Positions 49,067 to 58,834 are shown, counted from the stretch's first letter. The stretch: 64,000 bases of DNA from Pseudoalteromonas phenolica (GCF_005886345.1 NZ_PNEC01000021.1:248001-312000); one strand, 5' to 3'. The notes: a model not told the origin generated them from the letters alone. Numbers and translations are program-made.

Positions 49067-51511
49067 TTAGAAAGCATACGTTACTTTTAATTTCACATTG
49101 CGCTCGTCCCCTGGCATACCGCCTAAGAACATGGCTTTGTTGTAATACACTTTGTCGAATAAATTGTAGATATTCGCTTGGACTTTCCAGTTGTCATTGC
49201 TGTAGCTGACACCTGCATCAAAGACGCTGTAACTTGGTACATATCCGTCAGGAATACCAAATGAAGTAGAGTGCGTGCTGCGGTTATCAACATACTTGTG
49301 ACCTAAACTGAAGTTAATTGGTTCAGCGAAATCAAACAGCTCTTTTGAATAAGTAACCCAACTCCCTACCGTCATATAAGGCACCCCTTTTTGACGTGTA
49401 TCGAATGAGTCTCGGTTTGGATCTTTCTTATCTCGCGCATCTTGAAAAACCGCGTTAAAGTTAAGCTTCCACTCATCAGTTAATACTGCGTTTAGGTCAA
49501 GCTCTACACCCTTAGTTTGCTCTTTCCCATCAAAGAAGCTCTTTGGTACGCTCGCGGCCGACACCCCCTCTTCATAATCCGGGTTGGCATACTCTAAATT
49601 AGTACGGCTGCTATCAAAAACGATGAATGAAGCGACAAGTTGATCATCAAATGCTTTAACACGTAAGCCGATATCGTTTGAGATTGACTCTGAATCTTCA
49701 CGGTCATTCTCATTACCGTAAATGGTTCCCAATACGCTATATGCCGTGCGGCCTTTGGCATGGTTAACAAACATAGATACATCATCAGTAAACTTATAAC
49801 TCGCACCTAAGTTAAACGTTAAGCCGCTATCTGAGGTATCTTGCTCTGGCGTTGGCTCTGCAGCACTTGCACGGTACCTTGCATCTACACCAAAGTGCTC
49901 ATAACTTTGCTTAATACGGTTATACGCCACACCTACTCGCGTTGTAATGCCATTTTCAAAATAAGCAACATGCTGTGCGCCTAAGCCCCACGCATTCACT
50001 GTTTTATTGTAATCACTGGTTTTTAACGGATCGTGATCTTCAAAGCTGCCCGTTGCCCAATTCGGGTTTCGAATATCAAAAATGTAAGGTAATTTACCTT
50101 GGTAAATCACGTCACCCTCTTTGTTTTTAATGACTTTATCAGCATCGTAAATTGAGTATTGCTTAAAGCGGATATCGCGATCTTCGTAGTTTGCGTTGAC
50201 TAAAAACTCATTATCAACATTGCCTAAAGTAAAGTCATAGCGAAGATCGGCAAAGTACTGCCAAGATTGCTCTTCGGCTTCTACTTTGCGATATTCCTGA
50301 CGACGCGCAGCATAAGGGTAAAGTACATCATCAACCACTAAAGGCGCTCGCGGATCAGCATTGATGGTGCCACGACGGTTCCAGTATACATAGTTATACG
50401 CACCGGTTTGTCGGGCAAAGCCAGAATCATAGTTTCGGAATTGCAGTTGGTGGTTTAACGTTAAGTCATTAGTGAAAGCAATGTTATGCGTCAGTTTTAC
50501 ACGTAACTCTTCGCCTTCATTGTCTTTTGCCATTGGCGAAATAATACCGTTATGACCAAATGTATAAGGCGTTAAGCCATCATTGGCTGCCAATGAGTTT
50601 GCAAGTTGTTGACGCTGAGCATCCGATAATTGCACGCCTTTGCCTTCAGGATCATTAATTAAATCTTGCCAGCTAGCTTCACCTGCGGTTTTGCCATCAA
50701 CAGATTCAGCATTATAAATTCGAATTGGGTGACCAATTGAGTCAACCGCAATGGCATCTTTGATATAAGCCGTTGAAAGCATGATGTCTTGCGCATCACT
50801 AAGCACATACTTGAAACTGACATACGCTTCATCTCTGTCATTGCTTAAATCACGATAGCCATCACTGCGCTCCGTTTTAACAAGCACACGGTAAGCTAGA
50901 TCGTCAGTAATACCAGCAGTTGAGTCCATTTCTACAGAGTATGTGTTCCACTGACCAAGCTCTGCGGTTAAGGCGTGCTGCTCTTCAAATTCTGGCTTTT
51001 TCTCAATCAAGTTGATCACACCGCCGGCACTGCCCATACCATACAAACCTGTTGCTGGGCCTTTTAATACTTCGATTGACTCAACGTTGGTCAAAGATCG
51101 TGTTGGGTTAAAAGTATTGCCTAAACCTGCACCACCATACATGCCATCATAGGTATAGTTGGCGCCTAAACCTCGCACCACTAGGTTATCACCGATGCCA
51201 TAGTTGTTACCCGCTTGCGTCACACCACTGATATTACGCACAAGATCTTGCAGATTTGAAACGCCTTGTGCGTTGATGAGTTCGCTGTCGACAATCACAA
51301 CTGCCGCAGGAGTTTCCATCAGAGACATGTCTGACTTAGTGGCTAGACCCGAGTTCATGACAACTTGGTTTTGGCGTCCATAAACACTGATCACTTCAAT
51401 GTCAGAGTTATCGGTTGCCGAGCTATTATTTGCATCTGCTTTTGCTTGCGCAGAAGTGAAAGGTGAGACCGCACAAGCGGCTGCGATGAGAGATAAGCTA
51501 AATTTTTTCAT
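49067..51511 (-). CDS. TonB-dependent siderophore receptor
   Basis: An 814-residue outer-membrane receptor. Signal peptide MKKFSLSLIAAACAVSPFTSAQA, then a TonB-box-like IEVISVYG, a plug domain (about residues 50-160) with TPAAVVIVDSELINAQGVSNLQDLVRNISGV and a barrel ending NVKLKVTYAF. The plug motifs ESIEVLKGPATGLYGMGSAGGVINLI are those of the siderophore receptor group. A Fur box lies 49 bp upstream, which supports ferric-siderophore uptake under iron limitation. The siderophore is unknown, and no siderophore synthesis genes are near. Confidence 0.92.
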   Translation of the reverse strand: MKKFSLSLIAAACAVSPFTSAQAKADANNSSATDNSDIEVISVYGRQNQVVMNSGLATKSDMSLMETPAAVVIVDSELINAQGVSNLQDLVRNISGVTQAGNNYGIGDNLVVRGLGANYTYDGMYGGAGLGNTFNPTRSLTNVESIEVLKGPATGLYGMGSAGGVINLIEKKPEFEEQHALTAELGQWNTYSVEMDSTAGITDDLAYRVLVKTERSDGYRDLSNDRDEAYVSFKYVLSDAQDIMLSTAYIKDAIAVDSIGHPIRIYNAESVDGKTAGEASWQDLINDPEGKGVQLSDAQRQQLANSLAANDGLTPYTFGHNGIISPMAKDNEGEELRVKLTHNIAFTNDLTLNHQLQFRNYDSGFARQTGAYNYVYWNRRGTINADPRAPLVVDDVLYPYAARRQEYRKVEAEEQSWQYFADLRYDFTLGNVDNEFLVNANYEDRDIRFKQYSIYDADKVIKNKEGDVIYQGKLPYIFDIRNPNWATGSFEDHDPLKTSDYNKTVNAWGLGAQHVAYFENGITTRVGVAYNRIKQSYEHFGVDARYRASAAEPTPEQDTSDSGLTFNLGASYKFTDDVSMFVNHAKGRTAYSVLGTIYGNENDREDSESISNDIGLRVKAFDDQLVASFIVFDSSRTNLEYANPDYEEGVSAASVPKSFFDGKEQTKGVELDLNAVLTDEWKLNFNAVFQDARDKKDPNRDSFDTRQKGVPYMTVGSWVTYSKELFDFAEPINFSLGHKYVDNRSTHSTSFGIPDGYVPSYSVFDAGVSYSNDNWKVQANIYNLFDKVYYNKAMFLGGMPGDERNVKLKVTYAF

Positions 51512-51559
51512 GTTGGAATATGTGCTCTAGTTTCAAATCGCGCACAGGCTAAATAAAAA

Positions 51560-51583
51560 CAATTATCATTGCAATGATCATTT
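51560..51583. promoter_or_regulatory. Fur box
   Basis: Leftward reading TGATCATTGCAATGATAATTG spans two near-palindromic TGATNATT-type halves that match the Fur 7-1-7 consensus closely. It is centred about 60 bp upstream of the siderophore receptor start. Confidence 0.75.
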
Positions 51584-51765
51584 ATAGAATATTTTTATTC
51601 GCGCAATTTTTAAACTAACTTGTCAATGTCTAACAAATTTAATGTAATGAAAATGTATTAAATACAGATAAGTACATATAGAGACAGGGACAAGCCCAAA
51701 TAAAAACAAAGCAAATTCTTTGCAAGCGAAGGGTTATGATCAGTAAAGTTTTTAACAAAGTAACA

Positions 51766-51798
51766 AGCGCTTCAGTTTATTAAAAAGAATGAAGCGCT
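51766..51798 (-). terminator. Stem-loop downstream of the amidohydrolase gene
   Basis: AGCGCTTCA (51766-51774) and TGAAGCGCT (51790-51798) form a perfect 9-bp stem with a 15-nt loop, 12 bp past the amidohydrolase stop. The leftward tail TTGTTACTTTG is only weakly U-rich. Confidence 0.55.
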
Positions 51799-51809
51799 CA
51801 ATGAATGAT

Positions 51810-53084
51810 TTAGCGGTTATAAACTTCTATTTCGCCATCTTTCACTACCAAGCTGACTTGCTCCATAACAGAGATATTCTCTAAAGGATTACCCTTAACC
51901 GCGATAAAGTCCGCGTATTTTCCAACGTCTAAAGAACCTAGTTTTTGCTCTTGTTTTAATAAAGTTGCTGGTGTGATGGTCGCCGCTTGTAAGGCTTGCA
52001 ATTCGGTCATACCAAACTTCACCATACGACTGAACTGTTTGCCGTTGTCGCCATGAGGATAAACACCCGCATCTGAGCCAAATACCATTCTTACACCCGC
52101 TTTTACTGCTTTACCAAAACTCGCACGTTGCCTAGCACCTACGACTCGCTCTTTATTTAAGCTTTCTTCTAAAATGCCAGCTTTTTCGCCTTCACCTAAA
52201 ATATACTCGGTGTTGTAAATATCCATTGAGAAATAAGTGCCGTGCTTTTTCGCAAGCTTAATGGCTTCATCATCTAAAAAGCTCACGTGCTCAACTGAAT
52301 CTACACCCGCTTTAATTGCTGATTTTATACCCTCTGTACCATGAGCATGAGCAGCAACAGTCAAACCACGTAAATGTGCCTCTGAAACAATGGCGTCCAT
52401 TTCTTCTTGAGTATATTGCTGCGCTCCTACTTTAGTGCCTTTAGAGAGCACACCACCGGTCGCACAATACTTAATCACATCGGCACCAAATTTAATGTTT
52501 TCACGTACTTTGGCACGCACCGCCCAAGGGCCATCAGCAACCCCTTTTGCTGTTACGGCATGTTCGTGAGTCAATAGGTTGTTATCACAATGACCACCTG
52601 TTACCCCCAGTGACGGGCCTGAAGCAAAAATACGTGGCCCTGGTACATCGCCGTCATAAATTGCTTGTTTTAATGCGATATCTGAGTACCCGACAGCGCC
52701 TAAGTTACGTACTGAGGTAAAACCCGCTTCTAAGGTGCGTTTTGCGTTACGTACACCAGTAATCGCGGCGCGTTGAGAAGTGCGCTGTAAACGCTTATAA
52801 CCATGTACTTGAGAATCACTGGTTAAGTGCACATGCATATCAAATAACCCTGGTAATAATGTGTGCCCCGGTAATTTAATGATTTTGTAGTCACCAGCTA
52901 AATGCGTGTGACCACGTTTGATCTCAGAAATTTTGTTGTCATCAACGACCAGCGTAACAGGCTTGAGCAATTTGCCTGTTTTAACATCGAGAGCCGCATC
53001 AGCATGAATAATTAAGTCTTCGGCTAACACCGACATGCTCACAGTTAAAGCGAATATGCTTAGCGCTATTGAGGTGAGTTTCAT
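51810..53084 (-). CDS. Exported metal-dependent amidohydrolase (prolidase-like)
   Basis: A 424-residue protein with a signal peptide (MKLTSIALSIFALTVSMSVLA). Amidohydrolase-superfamily metal sites are intact: HxH in GLFDMHVHLTS, the probable carboxylated Lys in DVIKYCATGGV, His in AAHAHGTEGIK and VEHVSF, and Asp in FGSDAGVYPHG. It resembles the imidazolonepropionase-like/Xaa-Pro dipeptidase group exported by marine Alteromonadales, so a dipeptidase role is inferred. It is divergent from the TonB receptor at 53519, with 434 bp between them. Confidence 0.88.
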   Translation of the reverse strand: MKLTSIALSIFALTVSMSVLAEDLIIHADAALDVKTGKLLKPVTLVVDDNKISEIKRGHTHLAGDYKIIKLPGHTLLPGLFDMHVHLTSDSQVHGYKRLQRTSQRAAITGVRNAKRTLEAGFTSVRNLGAVGYSDIALKQAIYDGDVPGPRIFASGPSLGVTGGHCDNNLLTHEHAVTAKGVADGPWAVRAKVRENIKFGADVIKYCATGGVLSKGTKVGAQQYTQEEMDAIVSEAHLRGLTVAAHAHGTEGIKSAIKAGVDSVEHVSFLDDEAIKLAKKHGTYFSMDIYNTEYILGEGEKAGILEESLNKERVVGARQRASFGKAVKAGVRMVFGSDAGVYPHGDNGKQFSRMVKFGMTELQALQAATITPATLLKQEQKLGSLDVGKYADFIAVKGNPLENISVMEQVSLVVKDGEIEVYNR

Positions 53085-53272
53085 ATTAGGCCTTTATTGT
53101 TTTAAGTGTAGTTATTCTCTGTTTTTCATTAATCCATAAACTTTGTGTCATTGCACGTTTTTGCGACTTTGACAACACATTGAAACATAGTGTAAAAATG
53201 TTTATTTATTGAAGAAAACAATTTAATTATTCAAGATAGGTCCAGGTATAGGAAATAAAATCTAATTTTTTA

Positions 53273-53302
53273 TTGCAGATTTATTACACCCTCCCCTATA
53301 AT
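53273..53302 (+). promoter_or_regulatory. Promoter with consensus -10 and GC-rich discriminator
   Basis: TTGCAG (53273-53278), 18-bp spacer, TATAAT (53297-53302), directly followed by GCCCGCCC. A perfect -10 plus GC-rich discriminator resembles stringently controlled stable-RNA promoters. The nearest rightward gene is the TonB receptor at 53519, so the leader would be about 210 nt. Confidence 0.6.
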
Positions 53303-53518
53303 GCCCGCCCAACCGAATAGCAGCATGATGCTGGCCTTCTTTTTATAAATATCATTTGTCATGGAAGCGATCGCCCTTTTGAGGTGATGGCGTTTTTGTG
53401 CGCGCGTGTTTTATAAATTCAGGTCTCATTCCTCTGTTATTCCAATAGGTTGGCGAGTCTCCTCGCAAGAAACCCACACACACGAGATTTAAAATATACT
53501 GTTTCTTGAGGTAAAAAT
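53303..53518 (+). promoter_or_regulatory. Long 5' leader of the second TonB receptor
   Basis: About 210 nt between the promoter and the receptor start. It holds CAGC-ATGAT-GCTG (53321-53333) followed by a pyrimidine/T-rich stretch to 53345, and a second hairpin GCGAG (53453-53457), TCTC, CTCGC (53462-53466). No riboswitch family was recognised. It may attenuate the receptor gene. Confidence 0.4.
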
Positions 53519-55735
53519 ATGAGCACCCCTGTAGGTACTTTATCCCCTATCGCAGCTGCGATGGCTTTAACACTGGCAAGTTTCTCTTCAACTTCGGTAA
53601 TGGCTGACGAAGCCAAAGCGGAAGACAAAAAAATTGAAGCTATTACAGTAACAGCAACGAAACGTTCGCAGGTTATTTATGAAGTGCCAATTGCAATGAG
53701 TGCATTCTCTGGTGATGATCTTGATGCGCAAGGTATTTCTGACATCACTGATGTAGGAAAATTTGTTCCTAACTTAAATATCACGGGCTTCTCTGCAGGC
53801 CACAACTCATCTGCAAACCCGTTCATCCGTGGTATTGGTCTGCAAGATCACCTAATCACAACAGATCCGGGCGTAAGTGTTTACGTTGACGGCGTTTACT
53901 TAGGTCGCCAAGTAGGTCAAAACTGGAACCTAGCAAACATCGAACGTATCGAAGTATTACGGGGTCCTCAGGGCACACTTTACGGTCGTAACTCAATCGG
54001 TGGTGCAATCAACATCATCACTAAACAGCCAGATCAAGCTGCAGTCACTAAAGTAAGTGCTGAAGTGGGTACTCGTGGTCGCTTAAAAGGCAGCATCTTC
54101 ACTAACCAAGCTGTGACTGAAGATTTAGCGTTTAACTTTAACATGGGCTTTAACCGTCGCGGTGGTTTAGGTGAGTTCATCAACTTGCCAAATGCTGAAT
54201 ACGATGTGGGCGAAAACCAAGAATTCCACGGTCGTCTTTCTGTAAAATACAATGCAAGCGAAGACTTACGTTTCGTATTCACAGCTGATGCAAACGATGG
54301 TGAAGGTGGTACACGCCCATTCACAACTTTAATTGACGAACTACCAAATGGTCGTTTAGCGCAAAGCGGTTTAACAAACGCTGACGTTGCAGCTGACCCA
54401 TATGACAACGCAACCAGCACCATTGAAACTGCAACCGTTTCAAACAAAGCAAACGGCATCTCTTTAACGGCTGAATACGACATCAACGCTGATCTTGGTA
54501 CTAAGTTCATCTTCTCTAAGCGTTCATCAGAATACAAAGCGGGTCTTGATGATGATGGCACAGCAGTAAAACTGGACCACTACCCGGAGCGTGGTACAGC
54601 TGATCAAACTTCTGTTGAACTGCAATTAACGGGTTACTTAGGCTCTGTTGACTTCGTAACGGGTGTTTACTGGTTTAATGAAGAAGGTAGTAACCGTCAA
54701 AGCGACACTGAAGCACAATTCAATGGCGGCCCAACAAAACTTGAACTTGACCAAGAAACAACAAGCCGCGCCATATTCGTAAACGTAGGTTACGATGCAA
54801 CTGATGAGTTACGTCTATCTGGCGGTGTGCGTTACACCGAAGATGAGAAATCAGCGTCAACAAACGTATTTGACCCAGTAGGTACAATTCACTCAAGCCG
54901 TGAATGGGACGAAGTGTCTTATGAAGTCGCTGCAAACTACACGTTTGAAAACGGTCTAAACTGGTACGGTACAGTTCAAACTGGTTACCAATCAGGCCAG
55001 TACCCAGCACGCCCATATTTTTTAATCGGTCAATTCTTCGGTGCAGGTGGTTTTGATAACCCAGAAGCCGCTGCAATTGTGCGTGCAAACAACGCATTTA
55101 TGGCGAGTGATAACATCAGCGCAATCAACTACGAAACAGGTTTCAAAGGCCAGTTAACAGATGATTTCAGCATGAGTGTGGCATTCTTTAACACCGAGTA
55201 TGACGATCTACCTTACCAAGTAAACACGTCAACAGAGACAGGTTTTGATACTAATAACCTGATCGTTGAGCAAACCTCTCGTGGTGTTGAATTTGAAAGC
55301 ACGTATTACGTGACTGATAACTTTACACTTCACTCAAGCTTTGGCTTTATGGACGTGGACGTTAAAGAGCAAAATGGCATTAAGCCAGTTGCACCACTTA
55401 CACCTGAGTGGACTGCATCACTTAGCCCGTCATACACGTTTGAACTTGAAAACAACGCGACAGTAACAAGCCGCTTTGACGTATCTTTCCGTGACAGCAT
55501 GTACGGTGAGCCAAGCTCAGATCCACTTCGCATGACGCAAGTTGATAGCCGCACAACAGTAAACTTCGATATCTCTTACGCGCCTGCAAATGCAAACTGG
55601 GATGTATCACTTTACGGTCGTAACATCTTTGATGAGCGTTATGATGATGCGCGCTTAAACACAGGAGATTACTTGCTTGTTATCAAGAGTAATGATGCAA
55701 GCGAGTTTGGTGTTCGCTACCGCGCCACTTTTTAA
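53519..55735 (+). CDS. TonB-dependent receptor
   Basis: A 738-residue outer-membrane receptor with TonB-box-like ITVTATKR near residue 43. The plug domain (about 50-160) has NPFIRGIGLQDHLITTDPGVSVYVDGVY and ERIEVLRGPQGTLYGRNSIGGAINIIT, and the barrel ends EFGVRYRATF. It belongs to the large FecA/CirA-like group without a readable ligand. The N-terminal export signal (MSTPVGTLSPIAAAMALTLA) has no Lys or Arg in its n-region, which is unusual; an ATG at 53519 with GAGG at proper spacing is nevertheless the best start. It is divergent from an exported dipeptidase-like enzyme, which might process its substrate. Confidence 0.88.
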   Translation: MSTPVGTLSPIAAAMALTLASFSSTSVMADEAKAEDKKIEAITVTATKRSQVIYEVPIAMSAFSGDDLDAQGISDITDVGKFVPNLNITGFSAGHNSSANPFIRGIGLQDHLITTDPGVSVYVDGVYLGRQVGQNWNLANIERIEVLRGPQGTLYGRNSIGGAINIITKQPDQAAVTKVSAEVGTRGRLKGSIFTNQAVTEDLAFNFNMGFNRRGGLGEFINLPNAEYDVGENQEFHGRLSVKYNASEDLRFVFTADANDGEGGTRPFTTLIDELPNGRLAQSGLTNADVAADPYDNATSTIETATVSNKANGISLTAEYDINADLGTKFIFSKRSSEYKAGLDDDGTAVKLDHYPERGTADQTSVELQLTGYLGSVDFVTGVYWFNEEGSNRQSDTEAQFNGGPTKLELDQETTSRAIFVNVGYDATDELRLSGGVRYTEDEKSASTNVFDPVGTIHSSREWDEVSYEVAANYTFENGLNWYGTVQTGYQSGQYPARPYFLIGQFFGAGGFDNPEAAAIVRANNAFMASDNISAINYETGFKGQLTDDFSMSVAFFNTEYDDLPYQVNTSTETGFDTNNLIVEQTSRGVEFESTYYVTDNFTLHSSFGFMDVDVKEQNGIKPVAPLTPEWTASLSPSYTFELENNATVTSRFDVSFRDSMYGEPSSDPLRMTQVDSRTTVNFDISYAPANANWDVSLYGRNIFDERYDDARLNTGDYLLVIKSNDASEFGVRYRATF

Positions 55736-55760
55736 TTTAAAGCAAATTTAAATTAATACC

Positions 55761-55787
55761 GCATTGCCAATGTCTCGTTGGCAATGC
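55761..55787 (+). terminator. Terminator of the TonB receptor gene
   Basis: GCATTGCCAA (55761-55770) and TTGGCAATGC (55778-55787) form a perfect 10-bp stem followed by AACTTTAATTC. It lies 26 bp past the stop. Confidence 0.65.
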
Positions 55788-55902
55788 AACTTTAATTCTC
55801 ATCTATTATTGACGTTCTGTTCACAATTCATCACAAAGCGAGTTGATTTATATATGAATAATAAAGTAGCATCCTGCAAATTTTTATAACCACGGATGTC
55901 TA

Positions 55903-57165
55903 ATGGACTTACTAAAAAACCGTCAGGAAAAGACGGTAAAAAAACTATTACTTAGCTCTCTAATTGCCCTATCACTGTCTGCATGCGGCGGAGGCGGAGG
56001 TGATGATAAATCTGAACCTCCAGGAATAAAAAATATCACCTATACTGCCTTACCATCAACTTCAAGTGCTGATGAAGGTGACACAATAAATTTAAGTTTA
56101 AACACTCAGGGCACTGGTGCTTCAGATTTAAAATTTACTTGGTCTGTAAAGCTAGATAATCAAGATGTTACTTTTACCGGTCAAGGTACTGATAGCATAT
56201 CTTTCACAGCCCCTGATGTTGATAAGAACTCGACCATCATCATTAATGTTTCTCTAGACAGCTCGAACACCATAGGCTTTAGGGATCAATCAACCCTTAT
56301 TTCTGTGACTGATTTAAATCCAGCACCTGTAGAGCCTCCAATTGTTGCACCTGAAACGCCGCCCACAATTGAGTTAGATTTATCTAACTTAAACAATGGC
56401 AGCACCTGGATTGAAACACAGCAACTATATGTAAAAACAGTACTTGCAGATAGTAGCTATACCACAGTAGAAACAAAGGTTATTAGGCCTCTTATTATTG
56501 AAAGCACTAATACAGAGCTGGCTAATTTCACTGCAGATTATTGTGGGTTTGAAGATATTTTAGAAATAGCACCTACAGCCATGTTTGACCCTGTTCAATG
56601 CTCTGAAGGTGAAGGCGAGACTGTTTTAACCCAGCAAGAAGACTCTTTCAGTGTTACAAAATTGTGTGATGGCGTTGTTGTTGCGAAAAGTGAGTTTAAG
56701 AAACACAGTGATGATTCAGTTACACGTTTCGGTAGTTTAGAGTTAACTTTCGACAATTACCCTGAACTAAAAACCGACAATAACTTATGTGGTTTAGTCG
56801 CAACTTCAACAGCCAAAGCATTCACTGCAAATAATGTTGAAATTGACCAATCTGTTTCCTCAGCGATTCGATTATTGACTGAATATGAGGGTAGTCCATT
56901 TGAGTTATTCTTCTCAACTGACACAGCGCCAACTGGCCTATTTGGATCCTTAGATAGCTTCATGAGTGGTGGTGCTTATCACGCTAAACTCATTACTGAA
57001 GTTTACCCTGAAATCAGTGATCCTGTTAAAAGTAGTTCGGGTACAATTACCTTCGAATTTGGTAATACCCTATCTAACATCAATGCAGACTTCAGATTTA
57101 CACTTCCTGTCTCTAATGCTCCGAGCGAGCAAGTTGAAGGTAAATTTGAGCTCATCATCGAATAA
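55903..57165 (+). CDS. Lipoprotein of unknown function with an Ig/PKD-like domain
   Basis: A 420-residue protein. An N-terminal lipoprotein signal is seen with KKLLLSSLIALSLSAC and a following GGGGG run, suggesting outer-membrane attachment. Residues about 45-145 look like a PKD/Ig-like beta-sandwich (SADEGDTINLSLNTQG, TFTWSVKL-like spacing). The C-terminal 270 residues have four or more Cys but no motif I recognise. The gene is alone and followed by a strong terminator. Function unknown. Confidence 0.75.
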   Translation: MDLLKNRQEKTVKKLLLSSLIALSLSACGGGGGDDKSEPPGIKNITYTALPSTSSADEGDTINLSLNTQGTGASDLKFTWSVKLDNQDVTFTGQGTDSISFTAPDVDKNSTIIINVSLDSSNTIGFRDQSTLISVTDLNPAPVEPPIVAPETPPTIELDLSNLNNGSTWIETQQLYVKTVLADSSYTTVETKVIRPLIIESTNTELANFTADYCGFEDILEIAPTAMFDPVQCSEGEGETVLTQQEDSFSVTKLCDGVVVAKSEFKKHSDDSVTRFGSLELTFDNYPELKTDNNLCGLVATSTAKAFTANNVEIDQSVSSAIRLLTEYEGSPFELFFSTDTAPTGLFGSLDSFMSGGAYHAKLITEVYPEISDPVKSSSGTITFEFGNTLSNINADFRFTLPVSNAPSEQVEGKFELIIE

Positions 57166-57181
57166 AATTATGAATGTATCT

Positions 57182-57210
57182 GGCTAGGTGTAACACCTAG
57201 CCTATTTTTT
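57182..57210 (+). terminator. Intrinsic terminator of the lipoprotein gene
   Basis: GGCTAGGTG (57182-57190) and CACCTAGCC (57194-57202) form a 9-bp stem followed by TATTTTTT, 17 bp past the lipoprotein stop. Confidence 0.9.
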
Positions 57211-57356
57211 CTTAAATCAGTAATTTTAAATCTCACCAAAAAGCCAATAAAACTAAATTAGTGATATGCATATTGCTTGAAGTAAGACTAAACTCAATAC
57301 AAGTAAACAGCACAAAAATGGCGATACATGTTTGATACTTCTTAGTTTGTTGTTGA

Positions 57357-58739
57357 ATTCCATCTGAAAAATTAGACTTCTGCAAATGGCAACGCCTAGT
57401 AGATATGATGGCACAAATGTATGAGTCATCTTCAGGCGTCATTCTTCAGTACCGCCAAGGTGTTTTCAATGTCGTTTCTACCAATTCAAATGTTGACAAC
57501 TTCTTAGTAAAAAATGTCAACTGGCCTTGGGAAATGATAAGTTTCTGTCGCCGTATAATGGAAACTAAAGATAAACTTTATGTGAGTGATACCGAAGCAT
57601 CTGATGAATGGTGCTGTGTTACACCATTACAATAAGAGCCAGTTCGCTCTTACCTTAGTTTTCTGCTATTTTGGCCTGATGGCAGTTTATTTGGCTCCTT
57701 TTGTGTCATAGATACTAAGTCAACAAACTATAGTGACGCACTTATCGATGCGCTCCAACAACTTAAACTAATTGTTGAGAGTAAGCTTAAACATACCTGG
57801 GATGCCTTGAAGATCCGTTCAATGTTGACAGATAGGATCTCTGCGGGAGAACTAAATTCTAATGACAAACCTGAGCTAGAATTAGTAAAACGCGCCTTAC
57901 GATCACAAGAATCAATAAATACAGCAACCTTAGCCTCATTAATGGATGTGGTGGTTAGAACAGATGACAAGGGCAGTATTTTATCAGCAAATCAATCGGT
58001 TGTATTAATGTTCGGCTATAGTAATACAGATCTAATAGGCGTAAATATCAATACGCTTTTAAATGAAATAGAAGAGTCTTATTCAGAGAATAAACATCAC
58101 TAAGGACTGATTGATACGCTTCAAGCAAAACACAAAGATGGTCACCTATTTTATGTATAACGTACAGTCACGAGTATTAATGTAGCTGGTCAGAGCCAGT
58201 TTATTTATTTGGTCTCTGATATTACCGATAAAATTCAAAACCAAGAAATTCTCAAACAACTCGCGCTATACGATGGTCTAACAGAATGCGCGAATCGTCA
58301 TTTACTCGCTGAACGTTTTAAATATGAAGTTGCACGCTCTGCCAGAAAAAATTCGACTTTTTCTCTCGCATTCATAGATTTAGAAAACTTTAAGCCTATT
58401 AATGACAGCTTTGGTCATGAAACTGGTGACATGGTACTAAAAGAAGTTGCTAAGCGCATGAAACAAAGCGTAAGGAGGCATGATTTAGTTGTCCGATATG
58501 GGGGTGATGAATTTATCGTTTTATTGAGCAACAAGATATCAGAGTCCATTATTCATCAGAAATTGAATAATGCGCTCAGCCATCCCATAAGCTATCAAGA
58601 CCAATCACTCACTGTTTCAGGCAGTATTGGCGTAGCAACTTACCCTGAACATGGTGATACACTAGAAATACTCATATCTCATGCTGATAAGAAAATGTAT
58701 AAAAATAAAGCGCAGATAAAAGGAAATAGAGGCACTTAA
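57357..58739 (+). pseudogene. GAF-PAS-GGDEF diguanylate cyclase with three in-frame ochre codons
   Basis: One uninterrupted reading frame (461 codons) crosses three TAA codons at 57633-57635, 58101-58103 and 58158-58160, with no frameshift. The conceptual protein has a GAF domain (WQRLVDMMAQMYESSSGVI ... FLLFWPDGSLFGSFCVIDT), a PAS domain (MDVVVRTDDKGSILSANQSV) and a GGDEF domain with active site RYGGDEF and an I-site RRHD five residues before it. No ordinary start codon lies before the GAF start. The GGDEF domain alone stays open from a TTG at 58209, so a truncated cyclase could still be made. Each stop could come from CAA by one C-to-T change. Confidence 0.88.
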
Positions 58740-58800
58740 AGTGCATTTGCTAACTTTGTAACAGTAGCGAAGTCTTTCTGAAAAAGAAGTTAATAAACAT

Positions 58801-58828
58801 AAATGGCCTTATAAAAAGGCCATTTTTT
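58801..58828 (+). terminator. Intrinsic terminator after the GGDEF gene
   Basis: AAATGGCCTT (58801-58810), ATAAA, AAGGCCATTT (58816-58825), then T residues to 58828. It is rightward, 61 bp past the GGDEF stop; it could also slow leftward transcription from the small peptide gene. Confidence 0.8.
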
Positions 58829-58834
58829 AAAATG

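Noticed and set aside
57233-57442. 69-codon leftward frame at the start of the GAF-PAS-GGDEF gene
   Set aside because: No ribosome site, no similarity, and it is antisense to the clear GAF coding sequence.
57357-58739. Reassignment of TAA/TAG to glutamine in this organism
   Set aside because: Many intact genes in the window end normally at TAA or TAG, for example mutH, relA and pyrG, so a changed genetic code is excluded; mutation or local suppression remain.
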